From the NCBI GenBank assembly GCA_030220185.1, contig JASPKZ010007247.1, forward strand, positions 1,135,501 to 1,199,500: a DNA stretch of 64,000 bases, read 5' to 3'. The notes under the pieces were generated by a model. That model saw only the letters and a list, made by a program, of their open reading frames with translations. It did no database searches and was not told the DNA's origin. A program made the translations under genes and the position numbers. Positions 10,113 through 21,635 of this stretch are shown here, in pieces (position 1 is the stretch's first letter; every line of letters begins with the position of its first letter). The stretch is from Diploptera punctata (taxonomy: Eukaryota; Arthropoda; Insecta; Blattodea; Blaberidae).

Positions 10113-10998
10113 ATTATAAACAGTAATTGGACAGCATTGTTAATACATTTTGTTTTAACTCATCACTGGCGCACTTACAAATTATTTAATGGATATTTCA
10201 ATACATTTATTTGCTATCATTGTAGTAAATGACATTTCTTAACAGAATGTGGTTTATCATGTTACTGCCCTAAGCCCTTCATATCTTATGTTTTATAAAT
10301 GCGATAATTTAAATAATTTTCTTAATTAAAAAGTAATTAATTTTTTTCAGATAACTGTGACTTGATCCATAAATCCTAAATTTATTATCTCCCCTGTCAT
10401 AAATGATAAAATCTTATGAAATTTCGTAACGAATGTCATTCTGAAGTTAAATTCAATACCCCATTTCTCCGCTGTATATTTTTAAAAATTCTGATTTTTT
10501 AAATAATATACAATTCAGCAGAGAAGACGTGACATTTTGGATCAGGATATGTGCTAATTTATCTAAGAAATAAAGCTATTTTTTAAATTGTTTCTAATTT
10601 TTAATTTATATAGCATAACAAATTAAAACATGTAGATAAAATATCACATTCATTAAAGTGAAATGACTGCAGTGAAAAATCCAATATTCCCGGAAGTGAG
10701 ATTTGTTTATCAATGAAGACCACAATGGTCTTAAGCAATTTTATGTGTAAATAGGATGTAATGTATAATTTAAGTAGGGCCTAATAACGTCACGAGCCGC
10801 ATTTGTGTCGTGGTACATGGATTGGCATTCAAGGGTTTCACCATGAAATGAGGAATACAATGTAGATAAGAGCTGAATCCAGGCGCATGTGACGTCATTA
10901 CAAACAAAAGCCTGGAGTGCGGTTTTTTGTTTATTGTTACCAATGTACTATTCATAAATATGCGCGCGCAACCAGTTATCTGATAATTTACTGCCGCG
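10113..10998. other. Unassigned AT-rich stretch
   Basis: No convincing gene, tail or terminal repeat. Confidence 0.3.
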
Positions 10999-11000
10999 AA

Positions 11001-11005
<5 letters not shown>

Positions 11006-11048
<43 letters not shown>

Positions 11049-11072
11049 TAGTATTATTATTATTATTATTAA
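11006..11072. repeat. (AAT)n/(ATT)n microsatellite pair
   Basis: AAT repeats followed by ATT repeats, able to fold as a hairpin. Confidence 0.9.
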
Positions 11073-11138
11073 TTACTATTATTACTAATCTTATGTCTAC
11101 TATTCTGGCCTAGGAGTAACGTCATTGTTTCGTATGTA

Positions 11139-11222
11139 GTTTTTCCTCACCTGTAAGACAAATACCAGGAAATTTTTAAGAACCAAATGGTCTCCGAACA
11201 TCATCTGGGTATCACAATCATC
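11139..11222 (+). mobile_element. SINE middle fragment
   Basis: Only the shared middle is present (TTTTTCCTCACCTGTAAGAC through ..GGTCTCCGAACATCATCTGG); head and tail missing. Confidence 0.65.
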
Positions 11223-11383
11223 CATATCATATTCGCGTTGTATAGTATGAATATATGAATGAATTGTGTGTTTTGTCTTAAACGTTCGTGTTGTTTCGGA
11301 GTTGATGCTCATCCGGGGAAACCCTCCATGTCACATAAAAATATCTACAAAGGGAGAGGTTAACTAAGGCAAAGATACATATC

Positions 11384-11743
11384 TCCATCCATAGTGATTC
11401 CGCCCGAAGGCAGGTCCTTCACATTTTCATGCTACGCTTTACAAGGGAATTGTAGGTGTGGTAGCTTCCCGTTGCTTTCAACACCGGTGAAGGATGATGA
11501 TGATGATGGTGATGATAATAAGGATGATGGTGATGATAATAAGGATAATGATGATGATAATAAAGATGATGATGATGGCCATGATTTCGGGGACCGTTTG
11601 GGCCTTAAAGTTTTCCTGATATTTGTCTTACAGGTGAGGAAACCCCAATAAAAACCTCACCCAGAAAAACTGCCCCGACCGGGGATCGAACCTGGGCCCG
11701 CTGCGTGACAAGGCAGCACGCTACCTCGAGACCACAGCGGTGG
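11384..11743 (-). mobile_element. SINE, tail type A, antisense
   Basis: Complete antisense copy with an expanded (GATGAT/AATAAG) block of about 80 bp in the position of the CATCAT repeats. An 8-unit AT repeat abuts its head at 11743-11764. Confidence 0.85.
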
Positions 11744-11998
11744 ATATATATATATATATATATAACTTATATATACATTTAAATAACAAAAGTCATCATT
11801 ATTCCTTATTTTTGTCTTTTTTTTATGTAGGCTACTGATCCTTTAACATCTTTGGTAAAGTCCAATACTGTGGTCTCGAGATATCGTTGTTGATGATTCT
11901 TTTTTTCGTGGAAATCAAGTATATATATTTTAAGCATAAAAATATTTCAAAATAGAAATACATATATTTTTTTTAGAATTGTATTGCATATATTTGAA

Positions 11999-13030
11999 TT
12001 TTTACACGCTTTATATTAGCTTGACCTGTATCTATGTAACCGAATCTTTTAACGCGATTTTCACCCACTTAAAATCATTGGATCGACTTGAAACTTTGCA
12101 TACTTGTAAAAGACCCGTGGCAATATAATAATTTCATATTTTGTTTCCAAAATCGTGGCCAGAATCATCAGAAAATAAAAAAAGTGTCTTTGTTTCTATG
12201 TAACGGAATTTTTGCACACGATTTTCACCCACTTAGAAACATTGGATCGACTTGAAACTTTGTATACGTGTAAAGGACCCGTGGCAATATAATAATTTCA
12301 TATTTTTTTTCTAAAATCCTGGCCAGAATCATCAGAAAATAAAAAAAAAAGTGTCTTTGTATCTATGTAACGGAATTTTTTAACACGATTTTCACCCGCT
12401 TAGAAACATTAGATCGACTTGAAACTTTGTGTACTTGTAAAGGACCCGTGACAATACAATAATTTCATATTTTGTTTCTAGAATCCTGGCCAGAATCATC
12501 AGAAAATCAAAAAAATTAAAACTGGTATAATAGGTTGTGGACTTGTCGACATTTTAGTCAATCGTTGTAAGAGCTCAGTTGGTAGAGCGGTACACTCTAG
12601 TGGTATATCATTTCTGTAATCCATAGGTCGCTGGATCAAATCCGGCTGGGAGGTTTTTTTTAGAAGAGTATTACTTTCAGCTCATACTACAATAGAATCG
12701 AATTTAAAGATATTTACATTTTCATCTTATTCTGTAAAATATTAAAAATAAAAAATAAATAATAGTTTTAAAAAACTAAAACAACACGCTTTATTAGAAA
12801 ACCGAACTAAAAAAATAAAAAATAATTTTAATTTCCAACATGCTTGGGATAAATAATTTTACCATCGAAAGCGTGGGGTGCTTTTTATGAATTTTACATT
12901 TTCTTCTTAGAGACTTTACTTTGACTAATATCTGTTTATTATCAAATATATTAATTGATAAAGAGCACCCCACGCTTTTGATGGTAAAATTATTTATCCC
13001 AAGCATGTTGGAAATTAAAATTATTTTAAT
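11999..13030 (+). mobile_element. Unclassified repeat carrying a tRNA-Tyr pseudogene, copy 1
   Basis: Left end TTTTACACGCTTTATATTAG; then three imperfect tandem units of about 170 bp (starting near 12030, 12190 and 12360), each with CACGATTTTCACCC-like, GGATCGACTTGAAACTTTG and CAGAATCATCAGAAAAT. Next come the tRNA-Tyr-like sequence (12564-12654), a TTTTTTTT run, and an inverted repeat: arms 12824-12897 and 12958-13026 around a loop holding AGAGACTTTACTTTGACTAA. No protein coding. Copies at 13.85-14.74 and 55.64-56.54 kb share the architecture. I do not know the class. Confidence 0.75.
12564..12654 (+). pseudogene. tRNA-Tyr pseudogene with intron
   Basis: Matches the 56245-56335 tRNA-Tyr: GAGCTCAGTTGGTAGAGCGG, anticodon loop, 18-nt intron TGGTATATCATTTCTGTA, then ATCCATAGGTCGCTGG. 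The acceptor strands no longer pair, the anticodon stem is broken (GTACA against TCCAT), and the B box reads GGATCAAATCC. The anticodon position reads CTA instead of GTA. A run of eight T follows at once. Confidence 0.8.
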
Positions 13031-13099
13031 AATGTGATTTTCTTTTTTCTTGATTAATTCATTTATTCTTTCAAATTAAATAGTTGTATCTACTAATTC

Positions 13100-13285
13100 T
13101 GTCTTGTCACCCAGCGGACCCGGTTTTTATCCCCAGTCGGGACAAGTTCCTGCATGAGTTTTTTTCGGAGTTTCTCCTCAAACGGTCCCCCAACACCATC
13201 TGACCATCATTATCATATTCGCCTCAATATATTGAGTTTAGTTTGAGGCATCTCCTGGCGTATCATTATCATCGATTAAAAGTTA
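13100..13285 (+). mobile_element. SINE, tail type B, degraded
   Basis: Partial head (CTTGTCACCCAGCGGACCCG), middle with deletions, and start of the type-B tail (TATTGAGTTTAGTTTGAGGC). Truncated at both ends. Confidence 0.65.
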
Positions 13286-13309
13286 AAAAAGGCAGCTAAT
13301 TTTTTGGAC

Positions 13310-13560
13310 AGGAGTTTGGTAAATCTCAACGCTTCTCTGAACGAAATGTTAAACATACAGGGCATGACCTGTCAGTAGACGATTTTCATCTCTGAATCAC
13401 GTATGCACTTTCGTGATAATACAATACCATGAAGAGCATCCTGAAATGAGTGATCAGCTCAATACTAGGGCCTCCTCCGAGGTAATATGATTATTTAAGA
13501 CAAGGTACACCATTCACAAATACATTCAACTAAACAAAGTAAATAAGAATTGATTAGGAC
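13310..13560. repeat. Unclassified interspersed repeat
   Basis: ATGAGTGATCAGCTCAATA..AGGG..CTCCT..CGAG (13446-13482) recurs at 51158-51195, followed in both by a similar CAC..ATTCACA..ACA..ATTCA segment. Two diverged copies; class unknown. Confidence 0.5.
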
Positions 13561-13847
13561 AGCTATATGGTGTAAGGGATTATTTGAGCCTTAACTGTTT
13601 TCTGACATTTACCTTATAAATATGGTAAAACCCAGAAAAATCACATAGGAAATTTCTTCCTACCGTAGATCGAACCATATCCCATTAAGTTCGAGGGAAC
13701 AATTTCATTACTAGAAAACATTGCTGGGCTAAACACGTATTTTTTACTCTTCACACCGGTGAACCAAACAAATATTTTTGCTAAAATTGGCGTTTTATAA
13801 AATAGTAATACTATCTTAGGCATGATCGCTTCCAAGATTCACTTATT

Positions 13848-14735
13848 TTTACACGCTTTATATTAGCTTGATCTGTATCTATCTACGTAACGGAATGTTT
13901 CAACACGATTTTCACCCACTTAAAAATATTGGATCTACTTGAAACTTCGTATACTTGTAAAGGACCAATGACAATACAATAATTTGATAATTTATTTTCT
14001 AAGATCCTGACCAAGATCATCAGGACATCAAAAAAAATAAATGTAATAGGTTGCGAACGTATCGACTTTTTAATCTATCGTTGTGGTAGCTCAGTTGGTA
14101 GAGTGGTGGACTGTAGTGGTACATAATTTCAGTAATCCATAGGTCGCTAGTTCAAATCCGGCCCGGATGATTTTTTTAGAAGAGTATTACTTTTAGCCCA
14201 TACTACAATAGTATCGAATTTAAAGATATTTACATTTTTAGAAAACCAAACTAAAAAATAAAAAATAAATAATAGTTAAAAAAACTAAAACAACACGCTT
14301 TATTAGAAAACCGAACTAAAAAATGAAACATAATTTTAATTTCCAACACGCTTGGGATAAAATTAAAGTGGTCAACAAAAAACTCATCTCCAACACATCT
14401 AGAATAAAACTAGAGTTATCTACAAAAAAAAATAATGTTACCATCAAAAGCGTGGGGTGCTCTATACCAATTAATATATTTGATAACAAACAGATTGGTA
14501 AAAGTAAAGTCTCTAAGAAGAAAACGTAAAAACCATAAAAAGCACCCCACGCTTTTGATGGTAAAATTATTTTTTTGTAGATAACTCTAGTTTTATTCTA
14601 GATGTGTTGGAGATTTTTTTGTTGACCACTTTAATTTTATGCCAAGCGTGTTGGAAATTAAACTTATTTTTCAATTTTTAGTTCGGTTTTCTAATAAAGC
14701 GTGTTGTTTTAGTTTTTTAAACTATTATTTTATTA
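13848..14735 (+). mobile_element. Unclassified repeat carrying a tRNA-Tyr pseudogene, copy 2
   Basis: Same left end (TTTTTACACGCTTTATATTAG) with one 170-bp unit, the tRNA-Tyr-like sequence (14080-14170), then a larger inverted repeat (arms about 14272-14457 and 14539-14735, including AAGCGTGGGGTGCTC/AGCACCCCACGCTT). The loop (about 14458-14538, with AAAGTAAAGTCTCTAAGAAG) lies in the opposite orientation relative to the tRNA compared with copies 1 and 3. Confidence 0.75.
14080..14170 (+). pseudogene. tRNA-Tyr pseudogene with intron
   Basis: D arm, anticodon GTA, 18-nt intron (TGGTACATAATTTCAGTA) and T loop are kept, but three acceptor pairs and one T-stem pair are lost. A TTTTTTT run follows at 14172-14177. 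Confidence 0.8.
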
Positions 14736-14739
14736 TACT

Positions 14740-15300
14740 CATAATGGATATTAGTGTAATTATTTTCATATAGAATTATATCGTACCTTGCTAATATGCT
14801 GTAGATATTCGTACCTGTCGATAGCAGAAATAAAACGTAAAACTGGTGAATCTCAAACGTAACCATTACTGTTATCATATTCAATTAATTTCACACACAT
14901 GGCTTTATTTGCTTCTATTGTCCAATATATCAATATAATTATCGATTTACAGGGATATACAAATGAAACGGATTATTTTACAAGCAACACAGAAAATAAA
15001 TTCTGAAAAAAAATGACAATTGAGAAATTAAATTTGTATTCTAACAATTCTTACAATAACGTCTGTTCCGGATGAAATTACATGGTCCTATTCTTGAAAT
15101 CAAACTCGATATTTCGTTTGCTACTGCGACAGACATCCTCGGGAGAATGCCAGATATTTATTACTATGCTAATGCCGCTAACGGTGAAAAACTGGTTCGA
15201 ATAGATGGATAAATAAATAAACACAAAGATAAAGTGTATTTTTGTACTTTGTCCTATTTGTTATTAAATATATAGTTAAATATATAGTTATGTAAACGAC
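14740..15300. other. Unassigned stretch
   Basis: AT-rich, no recognised content. Confidence 0.3.
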
Positions 15301-15302
15301 TA

Positions 15303-15479
15303 GTTACAAAAGCAGAGATTTAGTAACTAGATGCTCTTTTCACCAGTAGAGGTATTAAAATAGCTGTATTACGCCAGTTTAAGCTATGTATTATATATGG
15401 AGAAAACTGGTGTAATACAGTTACCTCTGTTGGTGAAACTGACACTAAGAGCAACGAGTTACTAAACTTATTTTGTAAC
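15303..15479. mobile_element. Hairpin MITE
   Basis: 177 bp that folds end to end: GTTACAAAA..TTAGTAACT with AGTTACTAA..TTTTGTAAC, then ACCAGTAGAGGTA with TACCTCTGTTGGT, then CTGTATTACGCCAGTTT with AAACTGGTGTAATACAG. Non-coding. Confidence 0.7.
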
Positions 15480-15596
15480 GTGTTGTCTGCAATATTTTAT
15501 CTACATTCGTAGTATTTTAGTATATATTGGATATTTAGTATATTTAATGAAATTTATACACTGCGGAAACGATATGTTTGAGAAAGAGTAATGTGG

Positions 15597-15963
15597 ACAG
15601 GTTGTCTTTCGACATTCCTCGTGTTCTCTCCTGGCATGGCGTACTTGTAACTCACTTCTGAGGTTGGGGCGCCTGGAAGGCGGGGTTACGTTGCCCCGAT
15701 GATATGACGGGTGATGATGATAGTGGTGCGCCAGGACAGTCCCTAATCCTAAGCTTAATCTAAGATGGATATGAATGATGATGTTTGCGATGGTCATATG
15801 ATTTCGGGGACCGATTGGGCCTTAAAGTTTTCCTGACATTTGTCTTACAGGTGAGGTAAAACCCCGATAAAAACCTCACCCAGAAAAACTGTCCCGACCG
15901 GGGATTGAACCCGGGCCCGCTGCGTGACAAGGCAGCACGCTACCTCGAGACCACAGCGATGGA
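15597..15963 (-). mobile_element. SINE, tail type B, antisense
   Basis: Full head-to-tail antisense copy. Both CTCTCCTGGC-type complementary segments are present, with one substitution (GCGCCAGGACAGTCC). Its head abuts the (CAT)n tail of a minus-strand LINE. Confidence 0.85.
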
Positions 15964-15983
15964 CTACAAACATTATTGTCATA

Positions 15984-16402
15984 ATCATCATCATCATCAT
16001 ACAGGGATTAAGCCTGTTGGCTCGTTCCGGTTTCATGAAAGCTAGAACTGTTAAAATTGTTCAGACCATCTTCTGTTGTAGGCGTCCAACATTTCTCCTT
16101 CCGTGCGGTTTATAATTTAGCAATAATTTTGGAAATCTTTCTTCTGGCATTCTATCAATATGTTCTTTCCAGTCGTTCTTATATTTAATTATTCGATCTG
16201 TAAGTTTGAAAATATTTAGTTCCTTTCTTATATCTTTATTCTTTTTCTTATCCAGCAGAGTATATCCTGCTATATTTTTTAAAAATCTCATCTCAGCTGC
16301 TTCCAATCTTTGTTCTTGTCTTTTAGTTATCGTCCAACATTCTACATTATTGTTATATTGTGCAATTTTGGGTGCTAATTTCATATGTGAATTTAAAGTA
16401 AA
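15984..16402 (-). mobile_element. RTE-related LINE 3' fragment, (ATG)n tail
   Basis: Minus-strand C-terminal blocks VECWTITKRQEQ, EMRFLKNIAGYT, KKNKDIRKELNI, WKEHIDRMPEERFPK, then PHGRRNVGR and a shifted end. The tail on the minus strand is (ATG)n at 15984-16000. The 44.23-44.64 kb copy is the same subfamily. It is itself the target of the RTE copy starting at 16416. Confidence 0.8.
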
Positions 16403-16415
16403 ATTAGCAGAGAAT

Positions 16416-17196
16416 ATTGAGTAACACTAAGGAATTAGGACTGGAAGTAAATATCAATAAAACTAAATATATGGTCACACGTAGAAATACATTATATAAA
16501 GGAAATGGACAGCTAATGGCAAATGAAGGAAATTTTGAGGAAGTGGCTGAATTCAAATACCTAGGAACAATAATCACAAATAGGAATGAGATGCACAAAG
16601 AAATTAAACATAGGCTGAATTCTGCAAATGCGTGCTATTATGAATTGCAGAGACTCTTGATGTCCCAATTCCTTTCAAAAAACGTTAAACTGAAAATATA
16701 TAAAACTATTAATCTACCAGTTATATTATATGGGTGCGAAACATGGACCCTTACTTTAAGGGAGGAAAGGAGATTTCAAGTATTTGAGAATAAAGTACTT
16801 AGGAAAAATTTTGCACCAAAGAGAGATGGACAGACAGGTGAATGGAGAAGACTACATAACAATGAACTACATGGTCTTTATAGGAAGCCAGATATAATAA
16901 GAACAGTTAAGTCTCGTAGACTGCGATAGGCAGGACATGTTGTACGTATGGGGAATGAAATACTTGCATGGAAGCTTCTTGTAGGAAAGCCAGAGGGAAA
17001 ACGCCCAGTTGGTAGACCAAGAATGAGGTGGGAGAATAACATTAACTATGATTTGAGGGAAGTAGATTATACAGGGAATGATTGAAAAGCATTAGCTCAG
17101 GATAGGGATGTATGGAGAGCGTATGTCCGCGCGGCCATGAACCTACGGATTCGATAGTGCCAGTGAGTAAGTAAGTAAGTAAGTAAGTAAGTAGGT
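16416..17196 (+). mobile_element. RTE-type LINE, 5'-truncated, GTAA tail
   Basis: Flanked by the 13-bp duplication ATTAGCAGAGAAT (16403-16415, 17197-17209). It encodes the region after the RT catalytic core (GLEVNINKTKYMV, FKYLGTIITNR, LILYGCETW-like) to the C-terminus. The frame opens at 16417; TGG codons became TAG at 16927-16929 (in the LRWAGHV block) and TGA at 17083-17085 (in GNDWKAL). Otherwise nearly intact, so recent. Confidence 0.9.
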
Positions 17197-17209
17197 ATTA
17201 GCAGAGAAT

Positions 17210-17699
17210 GCGATTTTCACGGTTCATGAGGGAAAAAAAAATTAAAGCAGTCCAAGATGCAACAATTAATGAACTTTCAGAAAAGTGAAGGAAAGTTGAT
17301 TTATGTACTTATACGAAATTCAAGGAAAGTGCATTTTAAGTTTTGATAGCGTGTTTTATATTTTGTTAGTATATAAAGTATAGGTTTTGTTGCTTTTGTA
17401 ACTATGGACCAAAGCGTCACTGATTGTTGTTATAGTAGATTCACGTTATTTTTAAGTATACAAAATTTCACATTCCTAATATGAAATACAAATGTTTCAC
17501 GAATTTATTTCGAAATATTCAACTCATCCTTAAAACCACACTTTCAAAAGTTGTAAGAGTCTTTTTTTACATTACATAGATTGGGATTGACGTTTTAGGG
17601 TGAGTTGAGATGCTTACGGCCGAAGCTCTGAGGTCGCAATTTCAAAACGAATTTGTAAAACACTTTCAACCCTTGCAACATAAATAATTTTATTTAATA
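17210..17699. other. Unassigned stretch
   Basis: Resumes the sequence interrupted by the LINE; no gene recognised. Confidence 0.3.
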
Positions 17700-18933
17700 C
17701 CAGCTAATACCCGGCGTGCGCTGCTACTCATAAATAAATGCTAGTAAGTTTTTACCACCAGCCGTGCACTGTTCGGGAATCTACTTATCCCGATATTCTT
17801 GGCATCAATGAAAGACAAAAATTGTTATTGTGAGTTATCCGTAGAAGATAAACATATGCTGTCGCGGATTTTTTTTTGTAGAGTTTTTTTGAGATGTTCA
17901 ATTCTGTGTACATTAATTTGGTGTATTTGTTATGGTTTAGGCAGCGTAAGCCATTTAAGCGTAAAAATAGGGACTTTATTTCAGGTTTTTCACTACAAAG
18001 GGTGATTTTTAGGGGTGAAGGGGTTGATTAGTACAACTCCCCTATAGCCTATGTTCATCCCCGGAATCTCCTGAACATTTTTTCAAAAAGCCCCATCTCA
18101 ATCGGATGAACAGTATGACAGAGCACGCTTGTCCGGGATTCGACTTATCCCTATCTTCTTGGCATCAATGAAAAACAAAAATGGTTATTGTGAGTTATCA
18201 GTAAGAGATAAACGTATGCTGTAGTGGACTTTTTTGTAGAGTTTTTTGAGATATTCAATTGTGTGTACATTAATTTGGTGTATTTGTCATGCTTTAGGCA
18301 GCGTAAGCCATTTAAGCGTAAAAATAGGGACTTTATTTCACGTTTTTCACTACAAAGGGTAATTTTAGGGGTGAAGGGGTTGAGTAGTACAACTCCCCTA
18401 TAGCCTATGTTCATCCCCGGAATCTCCTGAACATTTTTCAAAAAGCCCCATCTCAATCGGATGAACAGTATGACAGAGCACGCTTGTCCGGGATTCGACT
18501 TATCCCCATCTTCTTGGCCATCATTGAAAAACACAAATGTTTATTGTGATTTATCAGTCAAGAGATAAACGTATGTTTAAGCGGACCTTTTTTGTAGAGT
18601 TTTTGTTGAGATATTCAATTGTGTGTACATTCATTTTGTGTATTTGTCATTTCTTTAATGCAGTCGTAAGCCATTTTAAGCGCCAAAATAGGGACGTTAT
18701 TTTCACGTTTTTTTCACTACAAAAGGGTAATTTTTAGGGGAAAAGGAGTTGAAATTCCCAACTCTCTTATAGCCTAATGTTCATCCCGGGAATCTTCTGA
18801 ACATTTTTGCATAAACAACCCCCCTCAAAATTTCGGAACAACGGTATGGGGGTCGCGCCATAGAATATGAACAAACAACACAAACAAACAAACCCAACAC
18901 ATACCAACCAAACCTTGATTTTTATATATAAGA
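17700..18933 (-). mobile_element. Helitron family B with three internal tandem units
   Basis: The minus-strand 5' end is TCTTATATATAAAAATCAAG after an A. The 3' end is GGGTATTAG-CTGG before T, preceded by a GCAGCGCACGCC hairpin half. About 360-bp units start near 17768, 18127 and 18481, each with TCTTGGCATCAATGAAA-, TTTTTGTAGAGTTTTT-, GCAGCGTAAGCCATTTAAGC- and CCTATAGCCTATGTTCATCC-like blocks. Units 2 and 3 are the closest pair on the left, units 1 and 2 on the right. Non-coding. Confidence 0.8.
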
Positions 18934-19319
18934 TTATATCGAATTTATCTATTTTTTATTAGGAATTTCTCCACAATACAGCAGTTTTCAAACAATTCAT
19001 TGTAAATTTTACTCCTGCAAACATCCCTATTCTCTGCATCACATGTTAATCCCTTCGACACTACATCCCTATGAAGCCCTTGAATCGAAGGTTCTTTTGT
19101 CTCCCCTCTCTTCTGTTGTTCTACGCTTCAAAATTTAATATCATCTTAGGTATACTGGCATCTGAAATACACTTTACTTGGCCAAACTACGAGTATTTCT
19201 ATCTTTCTTCTTCACACACTTGTAGAAAATGTTTTTGATTATTCATTATTTCTTTAATTTTAGTATTCCTAATTATTATTTATCATCCCTTTCCAGTATC
19301 TATCCTCAAACCATAATTT
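18934..19319. other. Unassigned stretch
   Basis: No gene or clear repeat. Confidence 0.3.
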
Positions 19320-19787
19320 AAACACAAGATCACAACATAGTATCTTGCTTAATATACCGCAACCTAGGACATCACATCACTCCATGTCATATACCATCTT
19401 CACTTCTCGCAACTGGAATTCCCTACCACAAGAAGTAAGGGGCTGCCGGACATTGGCATCTTTTAAAAGAAATCTAAATTTATATTTGCTCTAACCTCGA
19501 TTTCATTATTACCCAGTGTAAGGTATATATATATATTAATTGGTGTTTCTCGTATAATTTATCATATTTATATTATTATTATTATTATTATCGTAAGTAT
19601 TATTATTGTTATTATCGTATAAAATGTTGTCTGTACATGAAATTTACATTGCTACATTTAATGTATATATTTAACTGTTTATAATTAGTATAGTGTATAT
19701 CTACATTTGTCAAATATTTATTTGTATTTGTGCTGGTTGAGTGGAAGAGAAGGCCTTATGGCCTTAACTCTGCCAGAATAAATAAAG

Positions 19788-19850
<63 letters not shown>
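19320..19850 (+). mobile_element. Jockey-type LINE 3' end
   Basis: Encodes the terminal residues of a Jockey/CR1-like polyprotein: ..FTSRNWNSLPQEVRGCRTL, ASFKRNLNLYLL, stop near 19491. A 3' UTR follows, ending with AAGGCCTTATGGCCTT, AACTCTGCCAGAATAAATAA and (ATT)n at 19789-19850. The same UTR is at 25.6-25.9 kb and a related one at 40.6-40.88 kb. Confidence 0.8.
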
Positions 19851-19852
<2 letters not shown>

Positions 19853-20455
19853 CTCTTCCTGAATTTCTATAAGCCCTCCTCCAGAAGTCCGTATCTGTCA
19901 CTGCTTAATGATCATGTTTCCGCACCATACAATAGTATACTCTCCATCAATGAAATTATTTATTTTACTAAATAGTATTTTACGAACATACTAAATAATA
20001 CGTACACCCTGTACGTATTCAACGATACGACAAAAGCAACGACTAAATATAGGTAATACGCTCAGAATGAATTTGTTCGTATTTAATGTTGAAATTATGT
20101 GACATATTAATAAGCCTAATGTTGAAGTTATTAGGAGTATTTCAAGTCAAAAGCGAATAAAAGCAATTGTATATTCAAAATGTGTGCTAAAATGCGGACA
20201 TATTAATCTTTGTATAAATTCACATCTATGAATGTGCAGTCAACCATTTGTGGTATTATTTGAAACAAAGAAACACAATGAAGGCTAATTCATTCAATAA
20301 AAATCAATACTACCAATTGACAAAATAAAATGTAAAATGTGACATAACCATAAAATAAGTTTTGCGATATAAAATAATTTACTTTTAATTAGTTTTATAA
20401 TAAAGTTAGTAGGGACTACCGATGAAATTAGCTTATTATTTATGTCCATCATTTC
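19851..20455. other. Unassigned AT-rich stretch
   Basis: No gene or repeat end recognised. Confidence 0.3.
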
Positions 20456-20459
20456 AGTG

Positions 20460-20690
20460 CGATCGGCCGCGGTGGACTAGTTGTTATGCTCCTTGCCTCT
20501 GGTCCCGAGGGTCGCGGGTTCAAACCCGGCCGGGGTCGATGGATATTTTAGGACTGAAAAATCCAAGGAGCAAGTCCTCCGGGAGGGACTTTAAGCCGTG
20601 GGTCCCGAGTCTGAAGATTTTCAGGCTCGTAAAAAATCCTTAAGCCTGAATGAAAAGGTCTCTAAGCAAAATTTACCAAATTTTCCCGTC
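20460..20690 (+). mobile_element. Second tRNA-headed SINE family
   Basis: The head is tRNA-like (GGCCGCGGTGGACTAGTTG A box; GCGGGTTCAAACCCGGCC B box and T arm). A GC-richer body follows (AGGAGCAAGTCCTCCGGGAG; TCTGAAGATTTTCAGGCTCG, both able to fold). It shares no sequence with the dominant SINE. The 3' end is unresolved. Confidence 0.6.
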
Positions 20691-20872
20691 TAGTATTACC
20701 TTGGTTTCCTAGATGTCAGTATGAGGCGGAACGCTGACCACGGACCACTCAAAATGACATCTATACGAAAACAAGTGTAACTAAATTAATATGGTTCAAA
20801 TTCTTCCCTGTAGGGGGAGAGCGCCTAAATCTCGTAAAGGGAAAACATGGGCTTACAAAAAAAAATCAGTGG

Positions 20873-21256
20873 GTCCACCGCTGTGGTCTCGAGGTAACAT
20901 GCTGCCTTGTCACGCAGCGGGCCCGGGTTCGATCCCCTCTCGGGACAAGTTTCCTGGGTGAGGTTTTTTTCGGGGTTTTTCCTCACCTGTAAGATAAATG
21001 TCAGGATACATTAAGGCCCAAACGGTCCCCGAACATCATCTGGCCATCATTATCATCAATATCATATTCACCTCGTTAAATTAAGTTTAGGTTTAAGGGC
21101 TCTCCTGGCGCATCATTACCCATCGTCATCACCCATCATATCATTGGGGCAGCGTAACCTCGCCTTCCAGGCGCCCAAACCGCAGAAGTGGGTTACAATA
21201 CGCCAGTGCCAGGAGAGAATACCTGAAATGTCGAATGACAAACAGGTGGCATTGAA
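20873..21256 (+). mobile_element. SINE, tail type B
   Basis: Complete head (A box intact; B box GGTTCGATCCC), middle, and type-B tail with both CTCTCCTGGC and GCCAGGAGAG segments. Ends ATGACAAACAGGTGGCATTG. Confidence 0.9.
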
Positions 21257-21635
21257 CAAAAAAATAATAATTTCAGTGGATTAACCTTGTTTACTTTTAA
21301 AATTACTAATTTAATAATACGTTTGCTATACTTTATTCATATGTCGGTGAAAGTATTGTCCGTTTCTGTGAATATTACAGTACATGGTAGCTTGTAATGT
21401 TCCATTTTCCAGACATTTTAAAGGCAATAGATAAATTGGAAAACAGCATTAATTTCATGATAGAAATCTGGGAGAAAATCAGAGTGCGGTACATTGTTTT
21501 CAAGGGTGTAATACTTCACATGGATCATGCTCGAGGCGGCAAAATTTCTACCTTTTGCCATAATGATGTTAACTGTAATTTAACAGTCGCGCCAATAGAG
21601 CAAGCTTATATATTGTACGTATTACACATCCAAGT

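Noticed and set aside
12030..12510. Three ~170-bp tandem units as a satellite array
   Set aside because: They are internal units of the tRNA-Tyr-bearing repeat; the other copies have a single unit.
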